Positions 1 to 11,739 of a stretch of 36,971 nt of DNA are shown one piece after another (the first letter of the stretch is position 1; every line of letters starts with the position of its first letter). The notes under the pieces were generated by a model, which was given only the letters and a program-made list of their open reading frames with translations, did not search any database and was not told the DNA's origin. The translations under genes were made by a program, and so were the position numbers. The DNA is from Chara braunii (taxonomy: Eukaryota > Streptophyta > Charophyceae > Charales > Characeae): the NCBI GenBank assembly GCA_003427395.1, contig BFEA01000281.1, positions 589,073-626,043 of the forward strand, given 5' to 3'.

Positions 1-240
1 CAATGTCGTCCAAATATAGTCCTCGAATACAGCAAGCTAATTGGCCTCTTCACCCGAGGGCGCCTGAAATGCGTGCTCCACTAGCCCAAAAGACTTGCTG
101 TACTACTTCCTAAGTGAATATGGTGGGGACTACAAAATCTTCAGAGGATTCAACACGATTCAAGAATTCAATCATGACCAAAATAGATAGACTGCCTGGG
201 TTACTCAAATGGGCCAAGCGACCAAACAGAAACCTGCGTT
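1..240 (-). other. LINE A 3' untranslated region, partial
   Basis: This stretch follows the terminal TGA of ORF2 (241-243, read on the minus strand). No open frame continues the element and no poly(T) tail appears, so the rest of the 3' UTR lies to the left of the window. The hairpin found in the 3' regions of LINE B and LINE C is not visible here. Confidence 0.6.
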
Positions 241-3200
241 TCACGGAGGGCGTAGGCCCATTAGCCAAGGCTCTATGCGGATCCCACGTGCAGTCGATTT
301 CAACAATCTCACTTTGTTTCCCCATGAACTGAAAAAACGCATTCTGGCACTCCTCTTGTTGTTGGCCCGGTTGGTTTTCCTCCAATCAGACCAAATAAGT
401 GCTCTGATATTCGCGAGTATGAGGTTCATAGTCGCCAAGTCTGAATGGAACTTGTTACGGAAGAGCCGATCGTTTCTGAACGACCAAATGGCATACATTA
501 TAGCTGCCCTGCAAGCCAGTACCACATAGCACCATCCTTTCCCTACATCGCCTGCGTCGGCCACTACTCCAACCACAAAGCGTTCATCCCACTCAAACTT
601 GACCCGCACATGCTTATTCCATAGTCTCTCCCACCATACCCAGATCCTTTTTGACTCTACACATTCCCACCATAGGTGTGTTGCTGTTTCTTCTTTTTTC
701 TTGCATCTACAGCATACTGATTCCACATCCATCCTATTTCCTGACAACCATTTTGTCGTTGGCACAACTCTATGAGATTGAAGCCAGGCTAGGCTGCAAA
801 ATTTAGCTGATGATATTGTCCGAAGGCTCTGCCTTCTCAAGGAGGTTGTCGTGACTTGAGAAACTGCGGACGACCTTTCTGCCGTTTCCATCATCCACTT
901 GTTCTTCACTTCCAACGGGGTGGAAGCCGTTTTGACCTGCGCCTTATATCCCACCTTGGGTCTGTAATCCAGCAGGCTCGTCACATGTGAAGAGTCCACT
1001 GACCTCCAACCAGTGTGTAGAGGCAACACATCCAGTTTATGTGCGGGCTCTGTGCCTACTGGGCAGTCATAGATGATGTTGTTTTTGTCTATTTTTTTTG
1101 TTCTAACAACTATGGACGTTGCCTTGGAGTTCAGTTTGGCTACTTGCTCCCCCGAATGCAGTATTTGTAATGTAGAGCCCCCCTGCACCGTCATGAAAGA
1201 GCAAGGTTTGATCACTGCATCCTGATTATCCAAAAGCACCTCCACTTTGGCAAAACAGGTCTCCCCGTTGTCGTCCACGTGCTGAACCCAATGACCCTCG
1301 CACGCCTGTAGGGGGACTCTCAGGATGTTCTTCCAGCTGTCAGGAATACTGTCAATAACCGTCTTCACCCTTTCCGTAGCTTCCCGCAGATGGTGCAGCT
1401 TTGTTCGGAGTTCTAGTGGAGATCTCCATTGCATTAATTCCGCATCCCATAGATCAGCAATTCTGGACACCCCCCTTTGCACCCAAGACTTGCCAAAATG
1501 CCCCGGGGAGCCCGCGACTGACCATGGGATGCCAAATTGGTCCACCATACTGGGATTTTCAAAAATTCTTTGGGCCAGTACCTCTTCTCTGGTTCCTGGT
1601 GGTTCCAGCGAGGATGGCATGACTCGATTCCATGCAGCAAGAATCCCTTTCCAAACTAGTGACTTAACCTGAGCCCTAACAAGAGACGGAGTCATAAGGG
1701 CGACTCCCACATCCTCCCTTCTTGCCAGACTCCATTCTTTGTCGAGTATTGTGGTAGCAAGAATCAACCAAGGATGATTACTCTGTTATATTAGCAATTT
1801 GACTACCCATCTACCAAGGAGGGCATTAATTTGAGACTCTGGTTCTAGGATACCTAGACCACCCTCCTCTTTTGCCCCTATCACCTTCCTCCATGCCACT
1901 TTAGCAAGGTAACCAGTTTCTTGCTCACTTGAACCCTTCCATAGATATTTGATAGACAAGGATCTGATTTTCTTGTATGCCTGTTTCTCAAGGCCCCTGA
2001 TGGAGCTAGGATACCATGCTACAGAGTAAACCGAGGTGTTCAAGAAAAGGGCTCTCCCAAGGATGGATATGCCCCTGATTGCGGATACCTGGTTTAACTT
2101 GGAAATAATCTTTTGTTCAACCAAAATACTCGCGTGTTTCTTGGCGTCGAGAAAACCGACCTGCACACCCAAAAACCGCTCACAGTTATCTGCAGGGAGG
2201 CACTTCAGGCCCCAATCCACAGCCAAGCTGGAGTTCTATCTCAAAATCGCCACAGATTTAGACCAATTCACAAGAGCTTCCGAGAATTTAGAGTATATGT
2301 CTAGACAACGCTTGAGGGCAGCTAAGGAGGGTTGGGTGTTAACTGACATAGCGAACAAGTCATCTGCCATGGGTGACGCCTTGCACTGACTACCTTGCCC
2401 TAGTTGAAGGCCCTGAATATCAGAATTTTTCTTGATTATACACATCAGTACTTCCATCTGTAAGACAAAAAACATGGGTGTCAGGGGGCACCCCTGCCTC
2501 AGGGAACGAGTAAGAGGGAAGATCTCAGAGATCTCCCCATTGACCATAACTCTACCCAGACTTTTGGTGTACAGAGTCTGTACCCATCTGCTGAAAACCT
2601 CCCCAAAGCCTGCTTTGTTCAGTGTGGTTAATACAAAATCTCAATTTACTCTATCATATGCCTTCTCTAGATCCAGAAGTAGTGCCACTACCTCTAGCTG
2701 ATCATCTTTCATTGTCTCAAGCGCTTCAATTGTCAACATCACATTGTTAAGGATGTTTCTCCCTTGAACAAAACCCGCTTGCTCTACCCCTACTAGGGGC
2801 GATAGATATCTTTTTAATCTGTTCGCCAAAATTTTTGCAAGTAATTTATATGAGGTGTTTAAAAGGGAGATAGACCTCCAATTTCTGATATTCCGCTTGT
2901 CACCTTTTTTATAGAGGAGAGATATAGTACCCAGTCTCATTTCCTCACCCAACTCGTGGCCATCAAGAATGCTGGCATAGATGCCTACTAGGGCTGGGCC
3001 CAATTCCTTCCAAAAGGCAACATAATTTTTCATTGGTAGACCATCAGTACCAGGGCTCTTTCCTTTCTTCATATCATTAAGAGTGTAGGTGAGTTCCTCC
3101 AAGGTGATAGGTCTATCTAAGTCCAGTCTACCTTGGGTTAGAAGTCTGACATCAAAACAGTCCCACATCAGACTAAGGAGGTCCTCATTCCCTGGGTCAG

Positions 3201-4505
3201 GGAAACTCTATCTAGAAGAAGTTAGGATGTCTTTGAAATATAATCTGACATATTCTAGAATCTTCCCTGTGTCCTGTGCCCTCGGCTCGAATGAGTCAAA
3301 GGGATGATCCAACTCAATGATCAGGGAGGATCCCTTTCTTGAAGATAACCTTCTAAAATTCTCCTTGGTCATTTTGTCCCCCACATCTACCCACTTAATT
3401 TTTGCCCTTTCTGCCCAAACGCGTTCTTTTTCAATTTGTATGTTGTCTAGTTTGTCAATCCATGAATTCCGGTGGGCCATCCAATAAGCAGCAAAAAGAG
3501 GGTCTCCCCCCAGGTTATATTCTGCCCATTCAATTTGGTCTATGCATTCTGTATCAGCTTTTCACGTAAGATACGCTTTGGCCCTGGAGGCAAAGCTCAG
3601 ATCAGCAACTGCCATTCTATTTACGGCCTCCAACCAGTCCAATTCAGACTCATAGAATTTACGCATATTCCTTAGTTGGATAATTGATTTCCTGATGGAT
3701 GCCACGAGTTTTGCATCTTTCAAGAGGTCCGTGTTAAGCCTGTAAAAACCCCGCCCTCTGACTATATGCTTATCTGACACAAAGGTGACGAAGACAGACC
3801 GATGGTCAGATAGGGAGTCAAAAGGCATTCTCACTTCCATAGCCCATTCAGTCGGTTTATTTCTTAGTAGGAAAAAATCCAATCTTAGTTTGGTGTATGA
3901 ACGATCTTGTCTTGGATTGTGTGAAACCCATGTATATTTCTTGGTCGTGGGGTGTAACTGCCTGAAGGGATCTACCAAGTCCATATATTCCACAAATTCT
4001 CCTAATGCCAATGAGTCCCTTCGGAACCCATCGGACGCTGAGGAATCCAACACTGGGTCCAGAACCATGTTCCAGTCCCCACCCAGCACCAAGTTTTGTG
4101 AATTCGGTAGCAGATGGGGTAAGGCTTCAAAAAATTGTACCTTTTCACCCCTTTCTACTGGGGCATAGATGGATGCACAAGACCATGCTATGCCCTCAAG
4201 ATCCAATGTGACCGACACCCATCTCCCTAAAGAATCTGAGAAGTAGTCCGTTACAGAGGCCTGTAGGTCCTCGTGAATTAAAATGGCGGTACCTCCTCTA
4301 GTACCATCTGCAGGGGCCCAGAACTGAGGGCCCTGCCATCTCCACAAATTGTCTGCAATTTTTTCATCATTTAGTTTGGTCTCCTGGAGTGACATGACCT
4401 GCACTTTTTGCTGGTGAATCCATGACTTTAGCCTGGACCACTTTTGTCTATCCTTAGACTCCCCTAGCCACGTACATTCCAGGAGGCCACCCTAAACTTG
4501 TTCAT
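241..4505 (-). pseudogene. LINE A ORF2: endonuclease-reverse transcriptase, nonsense-riddled
   Basis: ORF2 makes the enzyme that nicks target DNA and primes cDNA synthesis on it. The likely start is the ATG at 4505-4503 (MNKFRVASWNVRG), overlapping the end of ORF1. One frameshift near 4466 follows; after it a single frame runs to 241. Endonuclease motifs look intact at about 4404-3700: LQET, GGDWN, YTW, RLDFF and SDHRSV. The reverse transcriptase spans about 3170-2240, with KGKSPGTDGLP, QAGFVQGR, DLEKAYDRV, RQGCPL and a catalytic MADD (Asp pair at 2359-2364) in place of the usual F/Y-ADD. The zf-RVT region (about 760-600) shows CCRC followed by H-x4-C. Stops interrupt the frame at 3562 (TGA), 3208 (TAG), 2641 (TGA, where a Trp is expected after KAYDRVN), 2236 (TAG) and 1786 (TAA). 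Confidence 0.93.
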
Positions 4506-7500
4506 TTACAGTGGAGGTCCCCGGACTTTGGATCAGGGAAAAATCAGGGGGTGTGAACATCGAGATGGTCTCCCCCTCAGGTGTGGTGAAGGAGGAACTT
4601 GCAGGTATCTTCAATTGCGAGGAGGTCAGGCTGGACTTCCTTTTTGTGTCCTCCCCGGTCTCTGACACACCTCCCTGCCAAGGTGCAGATAGTATCTTGT
4701 CAAAAAAAGAGGAGAAGAGGTTGTAATCTGTACTTAGCTGTCGATTATATTCAATGAGGACATCCCCGGAAATGGCCTCCGCAGTGTAGACCGTGTTGGC
4801 ATGAAGGACATTCTCATCCTTCACCTAATCCAGTGGGCACCAGATGCCTTTCGATTTTGCCACTTGATCGAGGTCATTTTCACTGGGTCGTACGTCAAAG
4901 GTCGCAATGAAGAGTTGGACCTTACCCCCACCATTGCCTGTTCTAAGCACTCTCGTGGTGCCCATGTTAGGGACAGACCTTACTGGCGCGTTCATCCCCA
5001 AGTAGGCCTTCACTTTGACCATCATAACAACTTGCGTTGGGTTACCTTCAAGGGGGCTCGGGGTCAGATATTTGAGATTATTACCCATTCTATAGGTCAC
5101 AAACATAATGCCTTCTTGAGTCCTTCTGCAAATTAATGGGACTAGGTACTTACAGACCGCTGATTTACTAATGGAACCTGCGACTCTTCTGGAGATTTTA
5201 ACTGCAGTTCTTTTTTCTGACTTGCCCAGGGAAGCTGTCCTGCCCCTTTTTTCTTTTGCAGGTTCGTCTTCTTCTGCTGATTCTTCAGAATCCCCTGACG
5301 GGGGGGTACTCTCGGGATCAGTATCTTGTCCTTCATCCCGCATGTCTTCCTCCGCTGTCTGATAACCATCCCGGTGAGACTCCCCAAGAGTTCGATGAGC
5401 CTGCACAGATAGCTGATCTCCCTCCTCAACACTATGATGTCCCTTAACCCCTTGACTGTGGGCCTCACTTCCCTGATTTCCAGAACCAGCGTCACATTTT
5501 TGACCCTTCGTGATATTGTCAGGCTTGAGCCTTGTACTTACCTCCTCCCCTCCTCTGCCCAAGATAGTATCCTTCATGGTTCTACTAAGTTTTTGAGTAA
5601 TGGATGCTATCTTGCGACTGGTGTGGGCAGAACTGATGGTATCCTGACCGGAGATAGCATCCTCCCAATTTTTGTTATTGTTATTTCTCGTGCCATTGTC
5701 CTCCAAATTTGCCTGTTGCAAGGCCACTTCCTTTTCCTCTGCCTTGTCACTGGTCTCAACATTCCTCACTGAAGATGTTGCTTGACCAGTCTCTTTTTTT
5801 GGGTCTGCTTCCGGGGAGGACCCTGGTGAACCACCTGCTGCATCTGAAGGGGCCGCAACTGCCGCAGCATCCGCTGCTGCATTTACTGCGGTTGAACCTG
5901 TGACTGTTTGAGCCCCTCCGTCTGCTGTAACTGGCCCAACAGGGGTGGTACTCCCTCCAATCGCGGGGGAAGTTGGTTTCACCCCTTGTCTTGTTTCAGA
6001 TTGCTGTGCAGGTTCTGAAACACTATGTCCCCCTTCTACCGGGGTCGCAGAGTCTGAGCCAGGAATGGATGCATTTGCTTGCGGTTTATTATTGTACTTC
6101 TGGATTTGCCATTTAGTTTGTGGTTTGGGTTGCTGGGTTTTCCCAAACCCGTTGAAATGTGAAGAAGCCACAGGGGAGCCCGATCCCACCCCATAAGGAG
6201 CAGCGGGCGCCCCTTGTCCCCCTAACCTTCCAAATACAAAAGGTTGTCCAGGGAGAGGCTGTCCAGGGAGAGGCTTTCCAGGGAGTGGAATTTGACCTGC
6301 CGGTGGAGGATCTTGCATTCTCAGAGCCCCTGTCCGCAGACCACCTCTACCATGAACTGAGACCGGGCCAAAAGTTGGCCCCGTTACCCCTTGTCCCAGA
6401 AACCCTGGTACCCCAAGAATTGGAACTCGCTGTTGGGTGGTGTTGATTTCGATTGTGTGTAGGCATGTTTCTGGCCTGTGGCCATACTCCCTACACATAG
6501 AAGACCATTCGGTGTTTTGTGTGACCACCTGAATGCGGATAGTCCTGCCATTCGACTGCGGCCATTCCAGGAATTCAGGAACACTGTCCCTTCTATCCCT
6601 GGGGATGTCGAACTTCAGATTATTGAGCTTGAGAGAATCGTCGCGGGGGATAATGCTTCAAGAGTTTTCCCACCCTATACTCAAGTTGTGAGCGCACGAA
6701 AGGCGCCCCCAACCACGGAACCCTCAGCGCCATAATCCAAAATTTACTTACTTCGTCATTTGTGTGTACCTGTTCCAGTTCGTCCTGGGTCATCCACTTT
6801 TTGAAAGCCATCTTGTACGTAGTTCCCCCAATCTTAACTTTGTGATTCTTTGGATTGAGCATTAGCTCAACCATCTTCTTGTCTCTGGGGAAATATGACA
6901 TCAAGTTCCTTCCTTCCTGATGAACCCGTCCCCGATCTTTGTGGTGCAGAGACGAAGGAAGGATACCATCTTCAAAGTTCCTGATGCATTCTTCCTTTCG
7001 ATCTGTTGTTACTGATTTAAAATTACCTTGAAAGAAAACAACTACTGCATTTTCTTTCATCGAGTCAATCTGCGCTTTTTCAACTTCCGGTGGTAGCGTC
7101 ATTGTCACCGTGTTACCTTTAGTTTCAAACTTTGCGAACCGGGACATATCCGGTATGACCATCCTGTCGAAACATTTTTCCAACATTATCCTTAGGTCCT
7201 CCACACCCTTTTCCCCTGTGACCCCTTCAGAAGATGAAGCTGGTGGCGCCCCCTGACCCCCTTCCACTCCAACCATTTTGTCCTCCACCTTCTCACCTTC
7301 ATCATCCGAGTCCTCCGATTCATCCGCCGGAAACCAGTCTNCCCATGGCGCTTGCTCCTTCCCTTCCCTTCTACCACCATCAGAGAACCGCCAGGAACCC
7401 CCTTGTGCCCAACCCTCGTCTTCCCCACCCTCNTGTATGGGTCCACTTCGTCTGAGGTTTTGACCTCTTCTCTGTTCCCCCCGCCGGCCTCTTCCCCTGC

Positions 7501-7738
7501 CCCTCACTGAGGAAGATGATCCTTGCTCCCCATTTTCACCTCTCCCTCTCCCCCCACGGCCTCCACCTCTCACCCCTTGTCCTTTTTGCCAGTGAGGAAC
7601 AAAGCTCCCCCATTGCATAGCCTGATTTTGAGTGGAAGCTACGTTCTCTACCACTGGAGCACCCAGTTCATTAGGTGGTAGATGCATTGCCATGTCTTCA
7701 TCAGTCACATTCATCGTGATAGAATCGATGGGGGGCAT
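4492..7738 (-). pseudogene. LINE A ORF1: RNA-binding nucleocapsid-like protein, frameshifted
   Basis: ORF1 proteins of LINEs coat the element RNA. The ATG at 7738 opens a frame of about 370 codons with an RGG/GR-rich segment (residues about 57-95), an acidic stretch, and a folded-looking segment ending near 6650. The frame then shifts and continues to 4492. Just after the shift a CCHC-like knuckle, MCREYGHRPETC, is visible, but its first Cys position is occupied by Ser. Next come a Pro/Gly-rich section with a short repeat, an Ala-rich section and an acidic/basic tail. A TAG at 4825-4827 interrupts the frame, yet it stays open for a further 110 codons to the TAG at 4492, where it overlaps the ORF2 start. 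Two N bases (7341, 7433) fall in the N-terminal part. The family is inferred from position and the knuckle; the folded domain is not identified. Confidence 0.85.
6243..6288 (-). repeat. Short in-frame minisatellite in LINE A ORF1
   Basis: Three adjacent copies of a unit of about 15 bp (plus-strand core tccagggagaggct) encode a Pro-Gly repeat, LPGQP-like, within ORF1. The unit length is a multiple of three, so copy-number changes would keep the frame. Confidence 0.7.
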
Positions 7739-7860
7739 TCTTATGTACTCAGTCCCCTAATCACTCCCGTGACCCTTCCCCTTTTCTTTTTTTTAAGAGC
7801 GGATCAAGACCTATGGACGGAATAGACTGCCAATCCGTGGCTTAAAAAAAAAAAAAAAAA
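7739..7860. other. Junction region upstream of LINE A ORF1
   Basis: No gene is visible. The sequence contains a pyrimidine-rich patch and a plus-strand A-run of about 18 bases at 7843-7860. It may be the short leader of LINE A or the flanking DNA; the boundary cannot be placed without another copy. Confidence 0.4.
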
Positions 7861-9190
7861 GGGAGCGAACACAGTGCTTACAGTGTCTTTTAAAACGGCA
7901 CTATCTTTTAGAACGGCACTAGCCTCAACTCACCCTTGGGTTGGCGGTTATATCTCCCGGCTCACCCACATTTTAGTGGCTAGAAAGGAGTGTTTTGTGC
8001 CAAGCACTGTTGTGTCCCGAGAAAAGCAACTCAATCATGTCTGTTTTGCCCTGAAAAACTCGTCATATTCATTTATATCAATCAGCAGATTCAGCACGCA
8101 TATGTGATCACAGTGTATTGATAATAGGCCGAGGACACTGCATCTCAACCCCGAGCGAATGCCAGCATGATATCTGGGATTGCACCTCCAAGGTTCAACC
8201 TACCACGAACACGTCCAGGGAACGCAGCAGAACGACACTGAGTGAAGCCCTAATACTTATCCAAAAAACCTAATGTGTTCATCCATGAAGCAGGCAAATC
8301 GAAAACACATGAGACAACAACATAATCTGGATTGGTGTCAGGTCGGGAGAAGGGATCGCACCCCAATACCCCCGAGGCTCACAAAGGCCTGTAGATAACT
8401 CTGCATTCGTTTGTATGTGACTACCCCAAGGGCATGTGCTAAGTAGCCGAGCAACGAAGAAGGCCTTCCGATATCCTGAATATTTTCAGGAAGCGTACTC
8501 TGCCCTCGTTTGTATGTGAAACCTAACCACGAAGACGCGGCAGGCACTCAAGCAAGCCAAAGATCCAATTCCTTTATGGCTGACACGTGCCAGGAGAGCA
8601 CGTATCTGTCTATTGGCACGAGTGAATGATTCCGGTATGCTTGACCTTTTTATAACGGGCCCCTGAACAGGAGCCGGCGTGAAATCAGGGATTACATCCC
8701 CTAGGCTATCCTCTACAAGTCCGTCCAGCATAAAAAGGGACACAGCGCTAGGCCCTGATATTTGCCGAAAAAACAGAGTATATTCATCCGTGTGAAACAT
8801 CCACTACACCTGTGGCAAGACGAAAGGAGACTGAGGGGACTTATATCTCCCAGGTGGACAAATGTCAGTTTAAAAGGCGGGATTACACCCCCCAAGGCTC
8901 CCGAGGAGCTAAAGTGAAAAAAGGAAAAATGATGTGGAAAAAACAAAGGCCCTAGGAAAGCCAGAATGTTTACCCGAAAAAAAAACTACATTCATTACAA
9001 ATGAAAACCTAACTAGAAAGGCGTGGCAAGCAATCCGGTAATCCGGTATGCTAGGGAGGGAACCGCGTAGGATTACGGCAATAAGGGGTTGCACCTCCCT
9101 TACTCTCAAAAGACCTGGCCCTGCATACGATTCTAGAATCGCCTCCTTCACCGGGGCATAAACATAACGAAGTACCCAAAACCCCACTAC
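7860..9190. repeat. Degenerate tandem repeat, spacing about 100 or 210 bp
   Basis: No convincing gene. Diverged motifs recur in order. A block like GGGATTACACCCC followed by AGGCT is at about 8175, 8354, 8690, 8880 and 9085. A block like TTCATCCGTGTGAAAC, sometimes followed by CTAAC and a GCGTGGCAAGC-like segment, is at about 8067, 8278, 8404, 8504, 8782 and 8991. An ATCCGGTATGCT block is at about 8630 and 9042. Several intervals are close to 210 bp, and one close pair is about 100 bp apart. It looks like an old satellite or an array of decayed repeats of unknown family. Confidence 0.55.
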
Positions 9191-10320
9191 TTAATCTGAA
9201 GCTACGCGATTGCTAGTTAGTAAGAAATAGGGCAGGTACAGAAAGCTCTTGTGGCATCAGTCCAAAAAAAACGAATGAGACAAAACAACAGCTGACATAC
9301 AGTATGGATTGCGTACTGTTACCTCGTGGCGCATGACCCCACTGCATCTTTGTTCCTTGTTGACAACCGAGCCACTTGGCACGTCCAGATTAAGTAAGAT
9401 ACAGTGTCTGCTCGCCTTCTGCCGCTGAAAGCCGACCAAAGCCGAAACTGCTCCGGAGATTTTCACTCATGGTTCTCGTTAAAAAAATAAAGAAACTGCT
9501 CCGGAGACGCACGTGACGGTCTGTTCCTTTTTCTTCCTCTGTATGGCAAAGGTCTGGTTGAGATGCATTCCAGAGGCCAGTCACTTACAACCCTACTTTC
9601 CTCCTGCCGCATTCAACCCTGCTTTGTCTCACTTCAACGGCGAGATAACAGCCGTCCTCCTACCACCATGCCGCTCTCCTACCATCATGTCCGCCCCCCT
9701 ACCAACATACCGCCCTCCTACCAACAAGCCCGCCACTCTGAAAGTACAGGCCTCTACCTAACGGGCCAAAAGCGCTCTTCGCCTGACTGTTGGCTGCTGT
9801 TCCCTGCTTTGCATAAGATTAGCTTCACTTGGCCGAGTTTCAAGGCTGTGTTGTATAACCAAACACAAAGTATCACAAAAGGGCGGTATTCGACCGCTCC
9901 CTATTCCGACTTGTTCCATGGGAAGGACGCCAATACACAGCGTTCTTCGGCTTGACAGTGTTCATGTATGTTCCAAATGTTCCCAACCGGATTCAATCAG
10001 TTCCTTCGCACTACCTCAGCGCTCCAACGACCCAACACTTCCCCCTTCGGTCGTAACCCTCAGGACAGGCTCCTCTCCCCCATGCTCGACTTGCCATAGC
10101 CAACAGCTGAAGGAGCCTCCTCCCCCGTGCTTTGCGCTCCGGGGTATGGAGGTTAAGCCCCACGCACTACAAGACAAAAACCCTAACTCGTGTAGCTTGC
10201 ACGTCGCGACAGCAGAGCGCTACGGCGCCGGCGGTCCGCTACGTCCCTCGGAATACGCAACTTTCAAATTAGCAGTTCTCGAAAAAAGCAGGGCAAACAA
10301 AAATAGCTGTTGCTAAGTCT
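9191..10320. other. No recognised gene; unassigned DNA
   Basis: Open frames here are short and lack recognisable domains. A 16-bp direct repeat (GAAACTGCTCCGGAGA-like) occurs at about 9446 and 9491, and a four-copy minisatellite lies inside at 9656-9735. Nothing else can be assigned. Confidence 0.5.
9656..9735 (+). repeat. Minisatellite, about 19-bp unit, four copies
   Basis: Four imperfect copies of a unit resembling CCTACCANCATGCCGCCCT lie head to tail. They show no sign of coding function. Confidence 0.7.
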
Positions 10321-10368
10321 GCATTCACCCCACTGCAGAAAAAAACGGCGGCCACAGTTTCACTCCCC

Positions 10369-10823
10369 CCCCCCCACTAAACTTGCACATAGAATTCTGA
10401 AACTCAAACAATGACATGGGCACCACTTTGTCTTTTTTCTTGCCTTTTGTTTTAAACCAAAAAGGTGACTGGGGGAGCAGTCTCCCCCAAAAAGAAACTA
10501 TGAGTGGGATGGGTGTGACTCCAAAGGGGCATGTTGGAGTTGCCCTTTTTTTTTTTTTTTTTTTTTTNGGAGGAAGGGGGAGGACAAAATGCTCCAACGA
10601 AAAAAAATAAAAAAAAATAAAAAATGCTCCAACGTTCAGAATAGGCAATTTTAGCAGTAACTGTTCCCTAAATGGAGCAAAAAAGGCGACCCCCTAAATC
10701 TGCCAAGCGCCACTGCGGGTAATGACCGGCGCAGTTTAAGACCCCCACTAAACTTGCGCGTTTCGAAACTCACACCATGACACCAACCCCACTTTGTCTT
10801 TTCGTTTGCCCATTTCAAACTTA
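10369..10823 (+). repeat. Direct repeat pair, about 85 bp, 372 bp apart
   Basis: The segment at 10369-10457 (beginning CCCCCACTAAACTTGC and running through ACTTTGTCTTTT) recurs at 10741-10823 with scattered differences. This suggests a local tandem duplication with a period near 372 bp. The dispersed repeat at 10631-10741 lies between the two arms. Confidence 0.65.
10631..10741 (+). repeat. Dispersed repeat, copy 1
   Basis: The module contains AGAATAGGCAATTTTAGCAG followed by TAACTGTTCCC and then a second block, AATCTGCCAAGCGCCACTG followed by CGGGTAATGAC. Both blocks recur in the same order at 15141-15289, and the first recurs in part at 14865-14935. The family is not recognised. Confidence 0.7.
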
Positions 10824-11006
10824 AAGTGTGTCACAACCACAGTTCCCCCCCACCACCACCACCAAAAAAAAAAGCGAAGACCGCACGAAGGAAAAGGCAA
10901 ACAGTCGCAGAGGAACTCTCTTGGTTTTTTTTTTTTCTTGTCTCCTTGTCTCCTACTTTTCCTACTGTATGCAATTTCCTGTTCTGTGCGTCTTAACTTC
11001 TAGAAG

Positions 11007-11055
11007 TTCTAGTGCAGAGATGTAAATATAGTAATATAGTGCTTCTGCACTAGAA
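11007..11055. repeat. Inverted repeat, 12-bp perfect stem
   Basis: TTCTAGTGCAGA at 11007-11018 is the exact reverse complement of 11044-11055, with a 25-base AT-rich spacer. It could be the end of a small decayed element or a chance hairpin. No function is assigned. Confidence 0.45.
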
Positions 11056-11110
11056 GTTGAGAATGTGAGCTGAATTTATCCAGTGCTTATCCTTTAGGAA
11101 CATGTCTTTT

Positions 11111-11280
11111 TCTTCAAAAAAACAAAAACACAAAAAGGAGTGAAAAAAAAGAGGGGTGCTTCAATGTCTGAAAAAAAAAAGAAAAAAAAAAGAAAAAAAA
11201 AANAAGAAGAAAAGAAAAGACTCTGAATCAATTTAGGTCAATGTAATGTTTTGTTTAAAAAAAAAAAAGAAAAAAAAAGG
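11111..11280 (+). repeat. A-rich low-complexity tract with an N
   Basis: Runs of A broken by single G or C bases, containing an N at 11203. Base calls and lengths in such tracts are unreliable. Confidence 0.8.
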
Positions 11281-11394
11281 CCAATGTACAAGATTCTTTC
11301 ATACAAAAACTTTTCTTCTTCCACCAACATCATGATTACTTGGCAATACCTTTCAGGATTCTGTACATTTTATTTTTATTTTATTTTTTTTTAT

Positions 11395-11739
11395 TAGAAG
11401 GAACGTGTCTTGATTCATTGAGCCGGGAAACGGGCCCGGCGTCCCTTACAAAAATAGTAGCAGGCCGAATTCCAGACCCGGCAACTCCGGCCGGGCATGG
11501 GTCCAGACTGCAAAATTGTCTGTTGAAACGTCTCTCCCAAGCAACATCCTAACAGCCGAACAGAAATTCGAGCCATACGCCCCAACATCTATCTCTTCCC
11601 ATTTTATCATCAATCGTGCGGGTGAAAACTAACTATGCCTAAGTGTTTGTAGGGGTCAGCCCTGTCTAAATGTACGGCTATGAATAGGTCTACTTAAAGA
11701 ATGACAAGACCACTGCTAGATGTACAGCTACGAATGGAT
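11395..11739 (-). other. LINE B 3' untranslated region
   Basis: The region between the ORF2 stop and the poly(T) tract. It contains a direct repeat of about 43 bp (11667-11710 and 11715-11757, the second copy running slightly into the ORF end) and, close to the 3' end, the 7-base-loop hairpin at 11422-11440. Confidence 0.75.
11422..11440 (-). promoter_or_regulatory. Conserved hairpin in LINE B 3' UTR
   Basis: On the plus strand the sequence is GCCGGG-AAACGGG-CCCGGC, a perfect 6-bp stem with a 7-base loop. The same structure with an identical loop occurs in LINE C at 16734-16752, where one C:G pair is T:A instead. On the element RNA it lies about 30 bases before the poly(A) tail. A role in recognition of the RNA 3' end by reverse transcriptase is inferred. 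Confidence 0.6.

Larger units (their letters stand above)
1..7738 (-). mobile_element. LINE A, non-LTR retrotransposon, 3' end outside window
   Basis: This is a two-ORF non-LTR retrotransposon read from about 7738 down past position 1. ORF1 carries an RGG-rich start and a CCHC-like knuckle. ORF2 carries in order an apurinic-type endonuclease, a reverse transcriptase and a C-terminal zf-RVT zinc-binding region, the layout of plant L1-like LINEs. No poly(T) is seen at the left edge, so the 3' tail is outside the window. The 5' boundary is not defined; it lies at or beyond 7738 and possibly near the A-run at 7843-7860. The copy has premature stops in both ORFs plus frameshifts near 6650 and 4466, so it should not be autonomous. 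Confidence 0.93.

Noticed and set aside
9918-10316. 132-codon plus-strand open frame
   Set aside because: No domain, no neighbouring exon signal and no supporting conservation visible. It lies among repeats and is likely chance.
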